DNA of 64,000 nucleotides from Novisyntrophococcus fermenticellae (GCF_018866245.1 NZ_CP076458.1:1364001-1428000), one strand, 5' to 3'; shown: positions 8,896 to 18,335, counted from the first letter of the stretch. Numbers and translations: made by a program. Notes: generated by a model not told the origin, from the sequence alone.

Positions 8896-10566
8896 ATGGA
8901 AAAAGAAGTGACTTCCAGGAATTTTATTGAACAGGCAATTGACAAGGACCTGGCAGAAGGAGTTTATGATCATGTATGTACGAGGTTTCCACCGGAACCC
9001 AACGGATATCTTCATATCGGACATGCAAAATCAATTCTATTAAATTATGGTCTGGCCAGGCAGTATCAAGGGCAGTTCAATTTACGTTTTGACGATACCA
9101 ATCCGACCAAAGAGAAGACAGAATTTGTGGAGTCCATAAAAGAGGATATCCAGTGGCTCGGTGCAGACTGGAAGGAGCATTTGTATTTTGCATCGGATTA
9201 CTTTGAACAGATGTATGAGGCGGCGGTGAAACTCATTGAAACAGGTAAGGCTTTTGTATGTGATCTGACCGCAGAGCAAATCAGAGAGTATCGTGGAACG
9301 TTAAAAGAACCTGGGAAGGAAAGCCCCTACAGAAACCGGAGCGTGGAGGAAAACCTGGAATTATTTAAAAGGATGAAAGAAGGAGCGTATGCTGACGGAA
9401 GTAAGGTGCTGCGCGCAAGAATCGACATGGCATCACCCAACATCAATATGCGCGATCCGGTTATCTATCGTGTGGCTCATATGACACATCACAATACAGG
9501 TGATAAGTGGTGCATCTATCCGATGTATGACTTTGCCCATCCGATTGAAGATGCAATTGAGGGGATTACGCACTCCATCTGTACACTTGAATTTGAAGAT
9601 CATCGTCCGCTCTATGACTGGGTGGTCCGTGAAGTGGGATTTAAGATGCCGCCGCGGCAAATTGAGTTTGCAAAACTGTATCTGACCAATGTTGTTACAG
9701 GAAAGCGCTATATCAAGAAACTGGTGGAAGAGGGAATCGTGGACGGCTGGGACGATCCGCGTCTTGTCTCTATTGCTGCACTCAGACGGCGTGGATTCAC
9801 ACCGGAATCTATTAAACTGTTCGTAGAACTCTGCGGAGTATCGAAAGCACAGAGTTCTGTGGATTATGCTATGCTGGAGTATTGCATCCGTGAGGATCTG
9901 AAGTTGAAAGCACCGCGTATGATGGCAGTACTAAAGCCTGTAAAGCTCATTATTGACAACTATCCCCAGGGGCAGACTGAGGAACTTGAGGTTCCAAATA
10001 ATCTGGAAAATCCTGAACTTGGTACCCGGAAGGTTACTTTTGGACGTGAACTTTATATTGAACAGGATGATTTTATGGAGGAACCGCCAAGAAAGTATTT
10101 CCGGTTGTTTCCGGGGAATGAAGTCCGTCTGATGAATGCTTACTTTGTTACCTGTACACGTTTTGAAAAGGATGAATTTGGAGATATCACAGAGATTCAC
10201 TGCACTTATGATCCTGCATCAAAAGGAGGAAATTCCCCGGATGGACGGAAGGTAAAAGGAACCATTCACTGGGTAGAGGCTTCTACAGCATTGAAAACAC
10301 AGTGCCGCTTATATGAGAATATCATTGATGAGGATAAAGGTGTTTACAACGAGGATGGTTCTTTGAACCTGAATCCTGACTCCCTGACCATATTAAAAGA
10401 ATGTATGCTGGAGTCCAATTTTGCAGGTGCAAAGGCTTATGACAAGTTCCAGTTTGTGAGAAATGGATTCTTCTGTGTGGATTCGAATGACTCAAAGCCT
10501 GAAGATATGGTATTTAACCGGATTGTTTCATTAAAGAGTTCATTTAAACTTCCATCACAGAGATAA
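8896..10566 (+). CDS. glnS: Glutaminyl-tRNA synthetase
   Basis: 556 aa, close to the 554 aa of the E. coli enzyme. ATG 8896 is favoured over ATG 8875 because AGGAGGAG sits 5 nt upstream. It is a class I synthetase with [15 protein letters not shown] (HIGH at residues 40-43), FDDTNP, GWDDPR and the C-terminal beta-barrel anticodon-binding domain. At the place of the MSKR signature of E. coli GlnRS the sequence reads VTGKR (about 267-271): the Lys is kept but Met-Ser are not. Many Firmicutes lack GlnRS and make Gln-tRNA by GatCAB transamidation, so this gene marks a subset of Clostridia. mocR follows after 37 bp, probably in the same transcript. Confidence 0.95.
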   Translation: MEKEVTSRNFIEQAIDKDLAEGVYDHVCTRFPPEPNGYLHIGHAKSILLNYGLARQYQGQFNLRFDDTNPTKEKTEFVESIKEDIQWLGADWKEHLYFASDYFEQMYEAAVKLIETGKAFVCDLTAEQIREYRGTLKEPGKESPYRNRSVEENLELFKRMKEGAYADGSKVLRARIDMASPNINMRDPVIYRVAHMTHHNTGDKWCIYPMYDFAHPIEDAIEGITHSICTLEFEDHRPLYDWVVREVGFKMPPRQIEFAKLYLTNVVTGKRYIKKLVEEGIVDGWDDPRLVSIAALRRRGFTPESIKLFVELCGVSKAQSSVDYAMLEYCIREDLKLKAPRMMAVLKPVKLIIDNYPQGQTEELEVPNNLENPELGTRKVTFGRELYIEQDDFMEEPPRKYFRLFPGNEVRLMNAYFVTCTRFEKDEFGDITEIHCTYDPASKGGNSPDGRKVKGTIHWVEASTALKTQCRLYENIIDEDKGVYNEDGSLNLNPDSLTILKECMLESNFAGAKAYDKFQFVRNGFFCVDSNDSKPEDMVFNRIVSLKSSFKLPSQR

Positions 10567-10603
10567 GAGTTGTGCACAGGTTGCGTGTGAGGAGGCATTG
10601 GTA

Positions 10604-12004
10604 ATGAAGGAACTGTTGATTTCATTGGAACATAACGGCGGTATACCGCTCTATGAACAAATCTACCAGTATATAAAGACTGAGATAGCTGACGGAAAAA
10701 TCATAGCTGGTGAGAAGCTTCCTTCTTCAAGGGCCTTGTCCAGGCAGCTTTCCGTGAGCAGAAGTACAGTAGATTTGGCATATGAGCAGCTGGAATCCGA
10801 AGGTTATCTGGAAAGCCGGCCCTGTATAGGGCATTTTGCCTGTGATATCGAGGGTTTCGTTCAAGTGGAGCCGAATAAAGGAAAAACAAGCCAGGCACCA
10901 AAGCGTAGAAGAGAAGGATATAGTATTGATTTTGCGGTAAATGGAATTGACCCGGGGGGCTTTCCCCAGAACATATGGAGAAAGATTTCCAGACAGGTAT
11001 TGTCTGATGAGGATGCCGGAATGTTTCAACTGGGGGACAGCCAGGGAGAATGGAAGCTTCGTGAAGCCATTGCCAGTTACCTGCATCACGCCAGAGGAGT
11101 GGAGGCAGTGGCGGAACAGATTGTGGTCGGCGCAGGGAATGACTACCTGTTGATGCTGCTTTCTATGCTTCTGGGGAAAAGCAGTAAAATTGCCATGGAG
11201 AATCCCTCCTATGACAATGCATGGAGGTGTTTCAGAAGCCTGGGCCATGAAGTTGTGTCGATTCCTTTGGATGAAGCCGGTATGAAGCCCTCAGAGCTGG
11301 AAGAAAGCGGTGCCAGGATTGCCTATGTTATGCCTTCCCACCAATTTCCCATGGGAATGGTTATGCCTTTAAAAAGAAGACTTCAGCTTCTGGCATGGGC
11401 GAAAAGGCAGTCTGGAAGATACCTGATTGAAGATGATTATGATTCGGAATTTCGGTATATAGGAAAACCAATCCCTGCTCTACAAGGATATGATCAGCAT
11501 GAGACAGTGATTTATATAGGGACATTTTCAAAGGCAATTGCACCCTCTATCCGTATCAGTTATATGGTACTGCCGGCAACTTTGCTGCAGCAATATCGGG
11601 AGTTGGGAAGTAATTTTTCGGTGACTATATCTAAGGTGGATCAGAAAATCATTGAAATATTCTTAAGAGAGGGATATTTTGAACGACATCTGAACAGAAT
11701 GAGAGCTTTATATAAGGGAAAACATGATCTTATTTTGAAAAATCTAAAAGATATGACATCTATCTGCCAGGTCTTCGGCGAGAACGCGGGGGTTCATCTG
11801 CTGTTGAAATTAAAGAACGGGATGACTGAAGAAGAGGCTTGCAGGCTTGCCAAAGAAGCGGGTATTAAGGTATATCCTTTGCTGGCGTATTTTCCGGACT
11901 GCCGACAGGCAGGCGATGGGGAGGGGATTCTTTTGGGATATGCAACCCTCAAAGAAGATGAAATCCAAAGGGGAATGAATATTTTAAAAGAGGTCTGGAG
12001 TTAG
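10604..12004 (+). CDS. MocR/PdxR-type PLP-dependent transcriptional regulator
   Basis: 466 aa. ATG 10604 has GAGGAGG 8 nt upstream. An N-terminal GntR winged helix covers residues about 10-75 (PLYEQIYQYIKTEI, PSSRALSRQLSVSRSTV). A linker precedes a fold-type I aminotransferase-like domain (about 105-460) with DDYDSEFRY and the PLP-binding Lys310 in GTFSKAIAPS. Such proteins sense PLP or an amino-acid/PLP adduct; known targets include pyridoxal synthesis (PdxR) and GABA use (GabR). No such genes lie beside it, so its target is unknown. It follows glnS closely and may control the tandem-repeat promoter at 8813-8860. Confidence 0.9.
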   Translation: MKELLISLEHNGGIPLYEQIYQYIKTEIADGKIIAGEKLPSSRALSRQLSVSRSTVDLAYEQLESEGYLESRPCIGHFACDIEGFVQVEPNKGKTSQAPKRRREGYSIDFAVNGIDPGGFPQNIWRKISRQVLSDEDAGMFQLGDSQGEWKLREAIASYLHHARGVEAVAEQIVVGAGNDYLLMLLSMLLGKSSKIAMENPSYDNAWRCFRSLGHEVVSIPLDEAGMKPSELEESGARIAYVMPSHQFPMGMVMPLKRRLQLLAWAKRQSGRYLIEDDYDSEFRYIGKPIPALQGYDQHETVIYIGTFSKAIAPSIRISYMVLPATLLQQYRELGSNFSVTISKVDQKIIEIFLREGYFERHLNRMRALYKGKHDLILKNLKDMTSICQVFGENAGVHLLLKLKNGMTEEEACRLAKEAGIKVYPLLAYFPDCRQAGDGEGILLGYATLKEDEIQRGMNILKEVWS

Positions 12005-12053
12005 GTGGTCATATACAGTGACCGATAGTATCCTTTTGGTCCATAAGCCTGCT

Positions 12054-12082
12054 GAACAAAACGGTACTACCGGTTTCTGTTC
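12054..12082. terminator. Weak hairpin between convergent mocR and the next gene
   Basis: GAACA with AAACGGT (12054-12065) faces ACCGGTTT and TGTTC (ending 12082). The stem is imperfect and the T run is poor, so this is at best a weak terminator. Confidence 0.35.
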
Positions 12083-12091
12083 TATTAATTA

Positions 12092-12481
12092 CTATTCTGT
12101 AATTGTTTCTTTGATTGCGTCTGTTATATCTTCTGCCTTATCTTTTACAGCATCTTTTAAATCTGTTGCCGCATCTTTGACATCTTCAGTAACATCCATG
12201 GCTGCAGACTTAAGATCCTTTGTGATATCTGCTGCCGTGTCTGCTATATCATCTTTCAGATTCTGTGCTTTTTCTTTCAGGCTGTCCGCTTTGTCAGTCA
12301 CATCTTTTGGAATGGTTGTGTAGCTGCGTTCAGTCTTCTCAAATTCATCTGAAAAATCATCAAAATCTTCATCCAGAGATTTTCGGTCATTCTTAACGAT
12401 ATTAAGGTATGCAATAACAGCACCTGCGGCGGCGCCTATACAAGCCAATCCGGCAATGGCTCTTCCAACTTTTTTTGACAT
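12092..12481 (-). CDS. Membrane-anchored amphipathic-repeat protein (LEA/YtxH-like)
   Basis: 129 aa. Residues 7-29 form one hydrophobic, Ala/Gly-rich segment (AGLACIGAAAGAVIAYL) after a short basic N-terminus, consistent with a membrane anchor. The rest is highly charged, Asp/Lys-rich and helical. An 11-residue-like periodicity of K-D-x-x-x-D/A-A units runs from about residue 60 to the end (LKDDIADTAADITKDLKSAA). This resembles late-embryogenesis-abundant and YtxH-type stress proteins, but I do not recognise a defined family. A good ribosome site (AGGAG) precedes the ATG at 12481. A role in envelope or desiccation stress is conjecture. Confidence 0.7.
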   Translation of the reverse strand: MSKKVGRAIAGLACIGAAAGAVIAYLNIVKNDRKSLDEDFDDFSDEFEKTERSYTTIPKDVTDKADSLKEKAQNLKDDIADTAADITKDLKSAAMDVTEDVKDAATDLKDAVKDKAEDITDAIKETITE

Positions 12482-12701
12482 AGTATATATCTCCTTCCGG
12501 TCAAAAAGGTATGCGGGTGACTTGAAAATAATATGAATCAGCCACCATACCTACATAGTATACACTGTTTTTAAAAAAAAGAAAGTAAAAAGTGTATTTT
12601 CGTACATTTCTCCTATAAAGTTATAAAAAAATCGTGAAAAATAACGGATTAAATAATGCATGGTGTTATACAGCGGTATTCAAGATCTGCTGAATGGGCC
12701 A

Positions 12702-13517
12702 TCATAGCAAAAATCGATTAATTACTTCGGCAACACCACTGTGGTTGCAGTCATTTTGTGTTATATAGTCTGCACACGTCTTAACCTTCAGTCCGGCATT
12801 CGCCATGGCTGCACCCACCCGGGCTGTTCGGATCATAGTTATATCATTCTCTTCATCACCGACTGCAACGGTGGAGGACAGCGGAATGTTCAGATACCTG
12901 CATAGGTGGTAGATTGCGGCTCCCTTGGAAACACCATATGGGACATGTTCCAGATACCAGTCACTGGAGTAGAAGATGGATATCTTAAAATCTGCCCATT
13001 CTTGCATATCATGCCGGTAATCATCCAGAATACTGTGGTCCCCGGACATGTTGATAGCAAGAATTTTGAGGGGCTCTTCGGTAAGATGGTTTAAGAGATC
13101 CGGAATGATCTTATAGGGTGTGTGGGTTACATGGGTGTAAAACTGAAGCTCCGGTGTCATTTGTTCCGAGATTACATACTCACCGGCGTATGTGTGGCAG
13201 TGTATGCCCCTCTTTGATGTTTCACGGAAAACATGCCGGGTGTAATCCAGGGGTATTGTCTTTTGAAAAAGAATTTTACCGGAGTGACAATCATATATCA
13301 GTCCACCGTTGCAGGTCACGGCATAACAGCCTTCCTGTTCCAGACCTAGCTCTTGAATATGCTCCAGGCAGCCGCTAAGCGGACGTCCGGTATTTATGAC
13401 TATTTTATGACCGGCACGCAGTGCCTTGTTTACAGCCGATATATTCTCTTCTGTAATTTCCTTATCTGCATTCAGCATTGTGCCGTCTAAATCGGAAAAA
13501 AGTATTTTTGAATCCAT
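12702..13517 (-). CDS. Cof-type HAD hydrolase
   Basis: 271 aa. HAD motif I is LFSDLDGTML near the N-terminus with the nucleophile Asp and acid Asp. Motif II is VINTGRPL, a Lys occurs around GVSKGAAI, and motif IV is AVGDEENDITMI. The type IIB (Cof) cap between motifs II and III and the length fit the sugar-phosphate/FMN phosphatase group (YidA/YkrA). The substrate cannot be predicted. It is divergently transcribed from another HAD phosphatase across a 149-bp region with a promoter for each. Confidence 0.9.
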   Translation of the reverse strand: MDSKILFSDLDGTMLNADKEITEENISAVNKALRAGHKIVINTGRPLSGCLEHIQELGLEQEGCYAVTCNGGLIYDCHSGKILFQKTIPLDYTRHVFRETSKRGIHCHTYAGEYVISEQMTPELQFYTHVTHTPYKIIPDLLNHLTEEPLKILAINMSGDHSILDDYRHDMQEWADFKISIFYSSDWYLEHVPYGVSKGAAIYHLCRYLNIPLSSTVAVGDEENDITMIRTARVGAAMANAGLKVKTCADYITQNDCNHSGVAEVINRFLL

Positions 13518-13543
13518 ATGCCTCTCCTTTATCTATAAGAATA

Positions 13544-13572
13544 AGTATAATAGAAAATGCCGGAATAGGCAA
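13544..13572 (-). promoter_or_regulatory. Promoter for the Cof-type phosphatase
   Basis: On the minus strand TTGCCT (complement of 13567-13572), 17-bp spacer, TATACT (complement of 13544-13549), about 30 bp before the start codon. Confidence 0.6.
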
Positions 13573-13604
13573 GGCTGTGTTATAATTCACCAGACTGTAC
13601 ATAC

Positions 13605-13634
13605 TTGAAATACCGTTTCCGTTGATGGTATACT
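13605..13634 (+). promoter_or_regulatory. Promoter for the phosphoglycolate phosphatase-like gene
   Basis: TTGAAA (13605-13610), 18-bp spacer, TATACT (13629-13634), 33 bp before the ATG at 13667. Confidence 0.6.
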
Positions 13635-13666
13635 GTAGATGATAAATTCGAAAGAAAGGCATTGGG

Positions 13667-14332
13667 ATGATAAAAGCTTGTATATTTGACTTAGACGGAA
13701 CTTTGGCGGACACAGTAGAATCCATAGCACATGGAATCAATCATACGTTGGAGCACTTTGGTTATACACCGCGTCCGGTGGAAGAATATAATTATTATGC
13801 AGGGGATGGCATAGATCTCGCGTTAAAAAGAGCCCTTGCGGCAGCGGGTGATGAAGAGGGGATACATCTGGAAGAGGGAATACCACTGACCAGGATGTAC
13901 TTTGGAAGCAATCCTTTGTATCATGTGAAGCCATTTCCCGGCATTACAGAGATGCTGGATGAACTGAAAGAAAAAGGTATTAAGATGGCGGTATTGTCCA
14001 ATAAGCCTCACGAGGCAGCTATATATGTAGTCTCCTCACTGTTTGGTAACAGGATGTTTGACTGGATACAGGGACAGTCACCGGATGTACCGAAGAAGCC
14101 GAATCCAAGAGGGGCATTGACGATAGCCCAAAGATTTGACATAAAGAAGAAAGAAATCATGTATTTAGGAGATACTGATACAGATATGAAGACGGGAAGG
14201 GCAGCAGGCATGTATACTGTAGGGGTGACCTGGGGGTTCAGGACACAGGAAGAGCTGGAAGAAAATCATGCCTGTGCACTTGTAAGGCGGCCGCAGCAGG
14301 TGGTGGAATTGCTGGAAAAGCTGAACCGTTAA
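13667..14332 (+). CDS. HAD hydrolase, phosphoglycolate phosphatase-like
   Basis: 221 aa. HAD subfamily IA: motif I FDLDGTLADT (residues 6-15), motif II VLSNKPHEA, the conserved Lys in KKPNPRG, and motif IV YLGDTDTDM. A helical type I cap lies between residues about 18 and 85. Gph-like phosphatases remove 2-phosphoglycolate formed during DNA repair, but pyrophosphatase PpaX and other members look alike. The gene leads a short run with the acidic protein and aldehyde dehydrogenase genes downstream. Confidence 0.88.
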   Translation: MIKACIFDLDGTLADTVESIAHGINHTLEHFGYTPRPVEEYNYYAGDGIDLALKRALAAAGDEEGIHLEEGIPLTRMYFGSNPLYHVKPFPGITEMLDELKEKGIKMAVLSNKPHEAAIYVVSSLFGNRMFDWIQGQSPDVPKKPNPRGALTIAQRFDIKKKEIMYLGDTDTDMKTGRAAGMYTVGVTWGFRTQEELEENHACALVRRPQQVVELLEKLNR

Positions 14333-14375
14333 CCGGAGGGATTGCTTTCAAATAGCGAAAAGGGAGAATAGAACT

Positions 14376-14639
14376 ATGAGTATGTACAGCGAAGAATGCA
14401 TTGAAACGTTTTTGGAAAAACAGGGACAACTTTTTGACCAGCCTGTGGCTGATAATTATGATGAAGCAGAAGCTTTTCTGGAAGACTGCCTGGCTGTGGA
14501 AGTGGAAAGCATTGCAGAGGTTCGGGAATATCTGGAGGAGAGCGGGATGGATGTGGACGGTATGTCTGAAGAAGAACTTACAGAGGCATCCGAAGTATTT
14601 CTTCTACCCAGCGGCAAATACCTAATCGTCGAGGGGTGA
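14376..14639 (+). CDS. Small acidic protein of unknown function
   Basis: 87 aa, with ATG at 14376 preceded by AGGGAG. It is strongly acidic (about 24 Glu/Asp against few basic residues), with no signal peptide, membrane segment or recognisable motif. The pattern CIETFLEKQGQLFDQPV, then EEAL-like helices, then FLLPSGKYLIVEG suggests a small alpha/beta fold. It lies 43 bp after the phosphoglycolate phosphatase-like gene and 41 bp before the aldehyde dehydrogenase, so it is probably in their operon. I do not recognise the family. Confidence 0.65.
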   Translation: MSMYSEECIETFLEKQGQLFDQPVADNYDEAEAFLEDCLAVEVESIAEVREYLEESGMDVDGMSEEELTEASEVFLLPSGKYLIVEG

Positions 14640-14680
14640 TTCCCTGGAATGCTGAATAACTGCGTATAATGGAGGGATAC

Positions 14681-16051
14681 ATGAATGAAATAGAGGAACT
14701 TATAAAGAGGCAGAGAAGCTTTTACCGGAAGAGCAGGACAAAATCTCTGGGATTCCGTTTAAAGGCATTGGGACGACTGGAAACAGCCGTCAGAATGCAC
14801 GAGGAAAGCATAGAGACAGCATTACAGAAGGATTTGGGAAAATCCGGCTTTGAATCGTATATGACGGAAGTAGGCATGGTATATTCGGAATTGAGATACA
14901 TCAGGCGGCATCTGCGCCTCTGGAACATGGATCATGAAATTTTAAGCCCACTGGCTCAGTTTCCTTCCAGAAGCTTTGTGAGGTCAGAACCTTATGGGGT
15001 TGTTCTGATCATGGCTCCCTGGAATTATCCGTTTATGTTGAGTCTGGAGCCGCTGATTGGTGCAATTGCCGCGGGAAATTGCTGCATCGTGAAGCCGTCT
15101 GCCTATGCACCCCATACCTCATCCATATTAAGCGTTATACTCAAGGAAGCATTTCCCGAGCAATACGTTGCTGTAATAGAGGGAGGGCGGAAAGAAAATA
15201 CGGAATTGCTGGAACAAAGGTTTGACTATATCTTCTTTACCGGTGGAGTGGATGTGGGAAAACTGGTGATGGAAAAAGCTGCCGCCCACCTGACGCCGGT
15301 GACTTTGGAGCTTGGGGGAAAAAGTCCTTGCATTGTGGAGAAATCTGCTGATTTAAATATGGCGGCCAAGCGGTTGATATTCGGAAAATTCCTGAATTCC
15401 GGGCAGACCTGCGTTGCACCTGACTATGTTCTGGTACAGGAATCAGTGAAGGAAAAGTTTCTGATTTATGTAAAAAAATGGATTGTAAGGATGTTTGGAG
15501 AGGACATTTTCCAGAATGCGGATTATCCGAGAATCATAAATGAAAAACATTTCAAGCGCCTTCTGAATCTTATAGAGGACGGAAATGTACTGATTGGCGG
15601 GAGGTATCAGGAGGAAACGTTACAGATTGAACCCACGATCTTGTATCCTGCAGATTCAAAAGACCCAGTGATGCAAGAGGAGGTTTTCGGTCCGATTCTT
15701 CCGGTTTTAACCTTTGCTTCTGCAGAAGAGGCAATACAATTTGTAGCAGACAGAGAGAAGCCGCTGGCTCTGTATCTTTTCACCCAAAATCGCCAGCTGG
15801 AGAAAAAGCTTTTAAGAGAGCTGTCCTTCGGAGGAGGATGTGTGAATGACACTATAATTCATCTGGCAACATCCAGGATGGGGTTTGGCGGAGTAGGAAG
15901 CAGCGGGATGGGGAGCTATCATGGGAAAAAGTCCTATGAAACATTTACACACCAGAAAAGTATAGTGAAAAAGTCAACATTAATAGATCTTCCGATCCGC
16001 TATCAGCCATATGGATCTGAGAAGAAAAGACTGCTGAAATTCTTTTTATAA
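14681..16051 (+). CDS. Aldehyde dehydrogenase (class 3-like)
   Basis: 456 aa. ATG 14681 is chosen over ATG 14669 because GGAGGG lies between them. NAD(P)-binding motifs APWNYPF and the FTGG loop are present. The general base is Glu210 in TLELGGKSP and the nucleophile is Cys244 in NSGQTCVAP. The length and the hydrophobic C-terminus fit the class 3/fatty-aldehyde group (AlkH, YwdH), which oxidises medium- or long-chain aldehydes. The substrate is unknown. It is the last gene before the heat-shock promoter region of htpG. Confidence 0.9.
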   Translation: MNEIEELIKRQRSFYRKSRTKSLGFRLKALGRLETAVRMHEESIETALQKDLGKSGFESYMTEVGMVYSELRYIRRHLRLWNMDHEILSPLAQFPSRSFVRSEPYGVVLIMAPWNYPFMLSLEPLIGAIAAGNCCIVKPSAYAPHTSSILSVILKEAFPEQYVAVIEGGRKENTELLEQRFDYIFFTGGVDVGKLVMEKAAAHLTPVTLELGGKSPCIVEKSADLNMAAKRLIFGKFLNSGQTCVAPDYVLVQESVKEKFLIYVKKWIVRMFGEDIFQNADYPRIINEKHFKRLLNLIEDGNVLIGGRYQEETLQIEPTILYPADSKDPVMQEEVFGPILPVLTFASAEEAIQFVADREKPLALYLFTQNRQLEKKLLRELSFGGGCVNDTIIHLATSRMGFGGVGSSGMGSYHGKKSYETFTHQKSIVKKSTLIDLPIRYQPYGSEKKRLLKFFL

Positions 16052-16101
16052 AAATTTTAGAATTAAGAAAATCCCATATTTATCATATTTTCGGGACTCT
16101 G

Positions 16102-16128
16102 CTAGCACTCATTCCAAATGAGTGCTAA
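16102..16128 (+). promoter_or_regulatory. CIRCE operator (HrcA binding site)
   Basis: CTAGCACTC (16102-16110), 9-nt spacer, GAGTGCTAA (16120-16128). This differs from the CIRCE consensus (TTAGCACTC-N9-GAGTGCTAA) at one base. It lies just upstream of the htpG promoter and predicts repression by HrcA and heat induction. Confidence 0.92.
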
Positions 16129-16135
16129 TTTTCTA

Positions 16136-16164
16136 TTGACTTTTATCAAAGGGAGTACTAAGAT
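16136..16164 (+). promoter_or_regulatory. htpG promoter
   Basis: TTGACT (16136-16141), 17-bp spacer, TAAGAT (16159-16164). It starts 8 bp downstream of CIRCE, so the operator is upstream of -35 rather than over the start site as is usual. Confidence 0.75.
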
Positions 16165-16245
16165 ATCCTTTAGAACATGTAACAACAGATTGTGATACGG
16201 GATCTGTTAAGTTACGGAAGAAAACAGGAAAAGGAGTGTGAGACC

Positions 16246-18330
16246 ATGGCAGAGAAACATGGCAGTCTTTCAATTAACAGTGAGAATATATTTCCGATTA
16301 TTAAAAAGTGGATGTATTCCGACCATGATATTTTCATCCGCGAACTGGTATCCAATGGCTGTGATGCCATTACAAAACTTAAGAAGCTCGAGGTAGTCGG
16401 AGACTATCAGTTTCCGGAGGAGTATAAGGCAAAAATTGAAGTCATAGTAAATCCGGAAGAAAAGACTCTGAAATTTATTGATAACGGCATTGGTATGACT
16501 GCTGATGAGGTCGAAGAATATATTACCCAGATTGCATTTTCCGGTGCAACTCAGTTTTTGGAGAAGTATAAGGACAAGACAGATAAAGATCAGATCATCG
16601 GTCACTTTGGTCTGGGATTTTATTCCGCGTTTATGGTTGCAGGATTTGTTCATATAGATACGCTTTCATATCAGGAAGATGCAGTTCCCGTACACTGGGA
16701 GTGCGATGGCAGCACAGAATACAGCATGAAAGACGGCAATAAGACGACTTGTGGAACAGAGATTACTTTGTTTCTAAACGAGGAAAGTCTTGAGTTTGCG
16801 AATGAATACCGCGTACGTGAAGCTCTTGAAAAGTATTGTTCCTTTATGCCGGTGGAAATCTTCCTTTCAAAAGCGAATGCCCCTCAGGAGTATGAGACCA
16901 TAGATGAAGCTGATTTGAAAGAGGATGATGTTGTAGTAGAGCATATCCATGAAGAGGCTAAGACAGAAGAAAAGGAAAATGAAAACGGAGAGAAGGAGGT
17001 AGTTGAAGTTTCGCCTGCAAAAGATAAGGTGAAGATCAACAAGCGTCCGGTATCTATCAGTGACATACATCCGTTGTGGGCAAAACACCCGAATGAATGT
17101 ACAGAAGAAGAGTATAAGGAATTCTACCGTAAGGTATTCAATGACTACCGTGAACCTTTGTTCTGGATTCATCTGAATATGGATTATCCGTTCAACCTTA
17201 AAGGAATTTTATATTTTCCGCGGATTAACACCGAATACGATTCTATCGAAGGAACCATTAAGCTTTATAATAACCAGGTATTTATCGCTGATAATATCAA
17301 AGAGGTTATACCGGAATACCTGATGCTGCTGAAGGGCGTCATCGATTGTCCGGACCTGCCGCTGAACGTATCCAGAAGTGCACTGCAAAATGATGGATTT
17401 GTAAAGAAAATTGCAGATTACATTTCCAAAAAGGTAGCTGATAAGCTAAGCGGAATGTGTAAGACGGACCGCGAAAATTATGAAAAGTATTGGGATGATA
17501 TCAGTCCTTTCATTAAATTCGGCTGTATTAAGGATGAGAAGTTTTCCGGAAAAATGATGGATTATATTCTTTATAAGAACATTGATGGAAAGTATCTGAC
17601 ACTCTCTGACTGCCTGGAAGAAAATAAAAAGCCGGAAGAGACTGAAGAAATAAAAGAGGCAGAAGAAGCAGAGGTACAGGAAACTGACACAGAAACAGCT
17701 GATACAGATAAAGTAGAAGAGGTGAAAGAGCCGGATAAGACTTCTGTTTTCTATGTTACGGATGAGACACTGCAGAGTCAGTATATTAATCTGTTCCGGG
17801 AGCAGGGAAAGGATGCGGTGATTTTAAAACACAACATTGATTCCGCATTTATCTCCCATGTAGAACGAATCAAAGAAGATGTCAGGTTCCAGAGAATTGA
17901 TGCTGATTTATCCGGGGATATGAAAGATGATTCTATAGATCTCACAGAGGAAAACAAGGCATTAAACGAACTGTTTAAGAAAAATCTGAACAGACAGAAT
18001 CTGGAAGTACAGGTAGAAAATCTGAAGAATGACAGTATTTCTTCCATGTTGACGGTTTCCGAGGAAGACCGCCGTATGCAGGATATGATGAAGATGTATG
18101 GTATGGCGGGGATGGATCCCTCCATGTTTGGCGGAAAAGAAAAGCTTGTACTGAATGCCGGTCATCCTCTTGTAAAATATCTGTTTGAGCATGGGGACGG
18201 AGAACATGTATCTTCGATATGCGAGCAGCTTTATGATCTTGCATGTCTGGGCAACAAACAGCTGGCTCCGGAACAGATGACAGCGTTTATCAAACGCAGC
18301 AATGAAATCATGGTACTTTTAGCGAAGTAA
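16246..18330 (+). CDS. htpG: Hsp90 chaperone HtpG
   Basis: 694 aa. ATG 16246 has AAGGAG 9 nt upstream. The GHKL ATPase domain shows IRELVSNGCDA, DNGIGMT and GHFGLGFYS; the middle domain has the DCPDLPLNVSR block. The protein is about 70 residues longer than typical bacterial HtpG (about 625 aa). There are two acidic Glu/Lys-rich inserts: one between N and middle domains (about residues 226-265, placed like the charged linker of eukaryotic Hsp90), and one within the middle region (about 461-500). HtpG folds or remodels client proteins under stress, using ATP. CIRCE upstream points to HrcA control. Confidence 0.95.
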   Translation: MAEKHGSLSINSENIFPIIKKWMYSDHDIFIRELVSNGCDAITKLKKLEVVGDYQFPEEYKAKIEVIVNPEEKTLKFIDNGIGMTADEVEEYITQIAFSGATQFLEKYKDKTDKDQIIGHFGLGFYSAFMVAGFVHIDTLSYQEDAVPVHWECDGSTEYSMKDGNKTTCGTEITLFLNEESLEFANEYRVREALEKYCSFMPVEIFLSKANAPQEYETIDEADLKEDDVVVEHIHEEAKTEEKENENGEKEVVEVSPAKDKVKINKRPVSISDIHPLWAKHPNECTEEEYKEFYRKVFNDYREPLFWIHLNMDYPFNLKGILYFPRINTEYDSIEGTIKLYNNQVFIADNIKEVIPEYLMLLKGVIDCPDLPLNVSRSALQNDGFVKKIADYISKKVADKLSGMCKTDRENYEKYWDDISPFIKFGCIKDEKFSGKMMDYILYKNIDGKYLTLSDCLEENKKPEETEEIKEAEEAEVQETDTETADTDKVEEVKEPDKTSVFYVTDETLQSQYINLFREQGKDAVILKHNIDSAFISHVERIKEDVRFQRIDADLSGDMKDDSIDLTEENKALNELFKKNLNRQNLEVQVENLKNDSISSMLTVSEEDRRMQDMMKMYGMAGMDPSMFGGKEKLVLNAGHPLVKYLFEHGDGEHVSSICEQLYDLACLGNKQLAPEQMTAFIKRSNEIMVLLAK

Positions 18331-18335
18331 TACAC

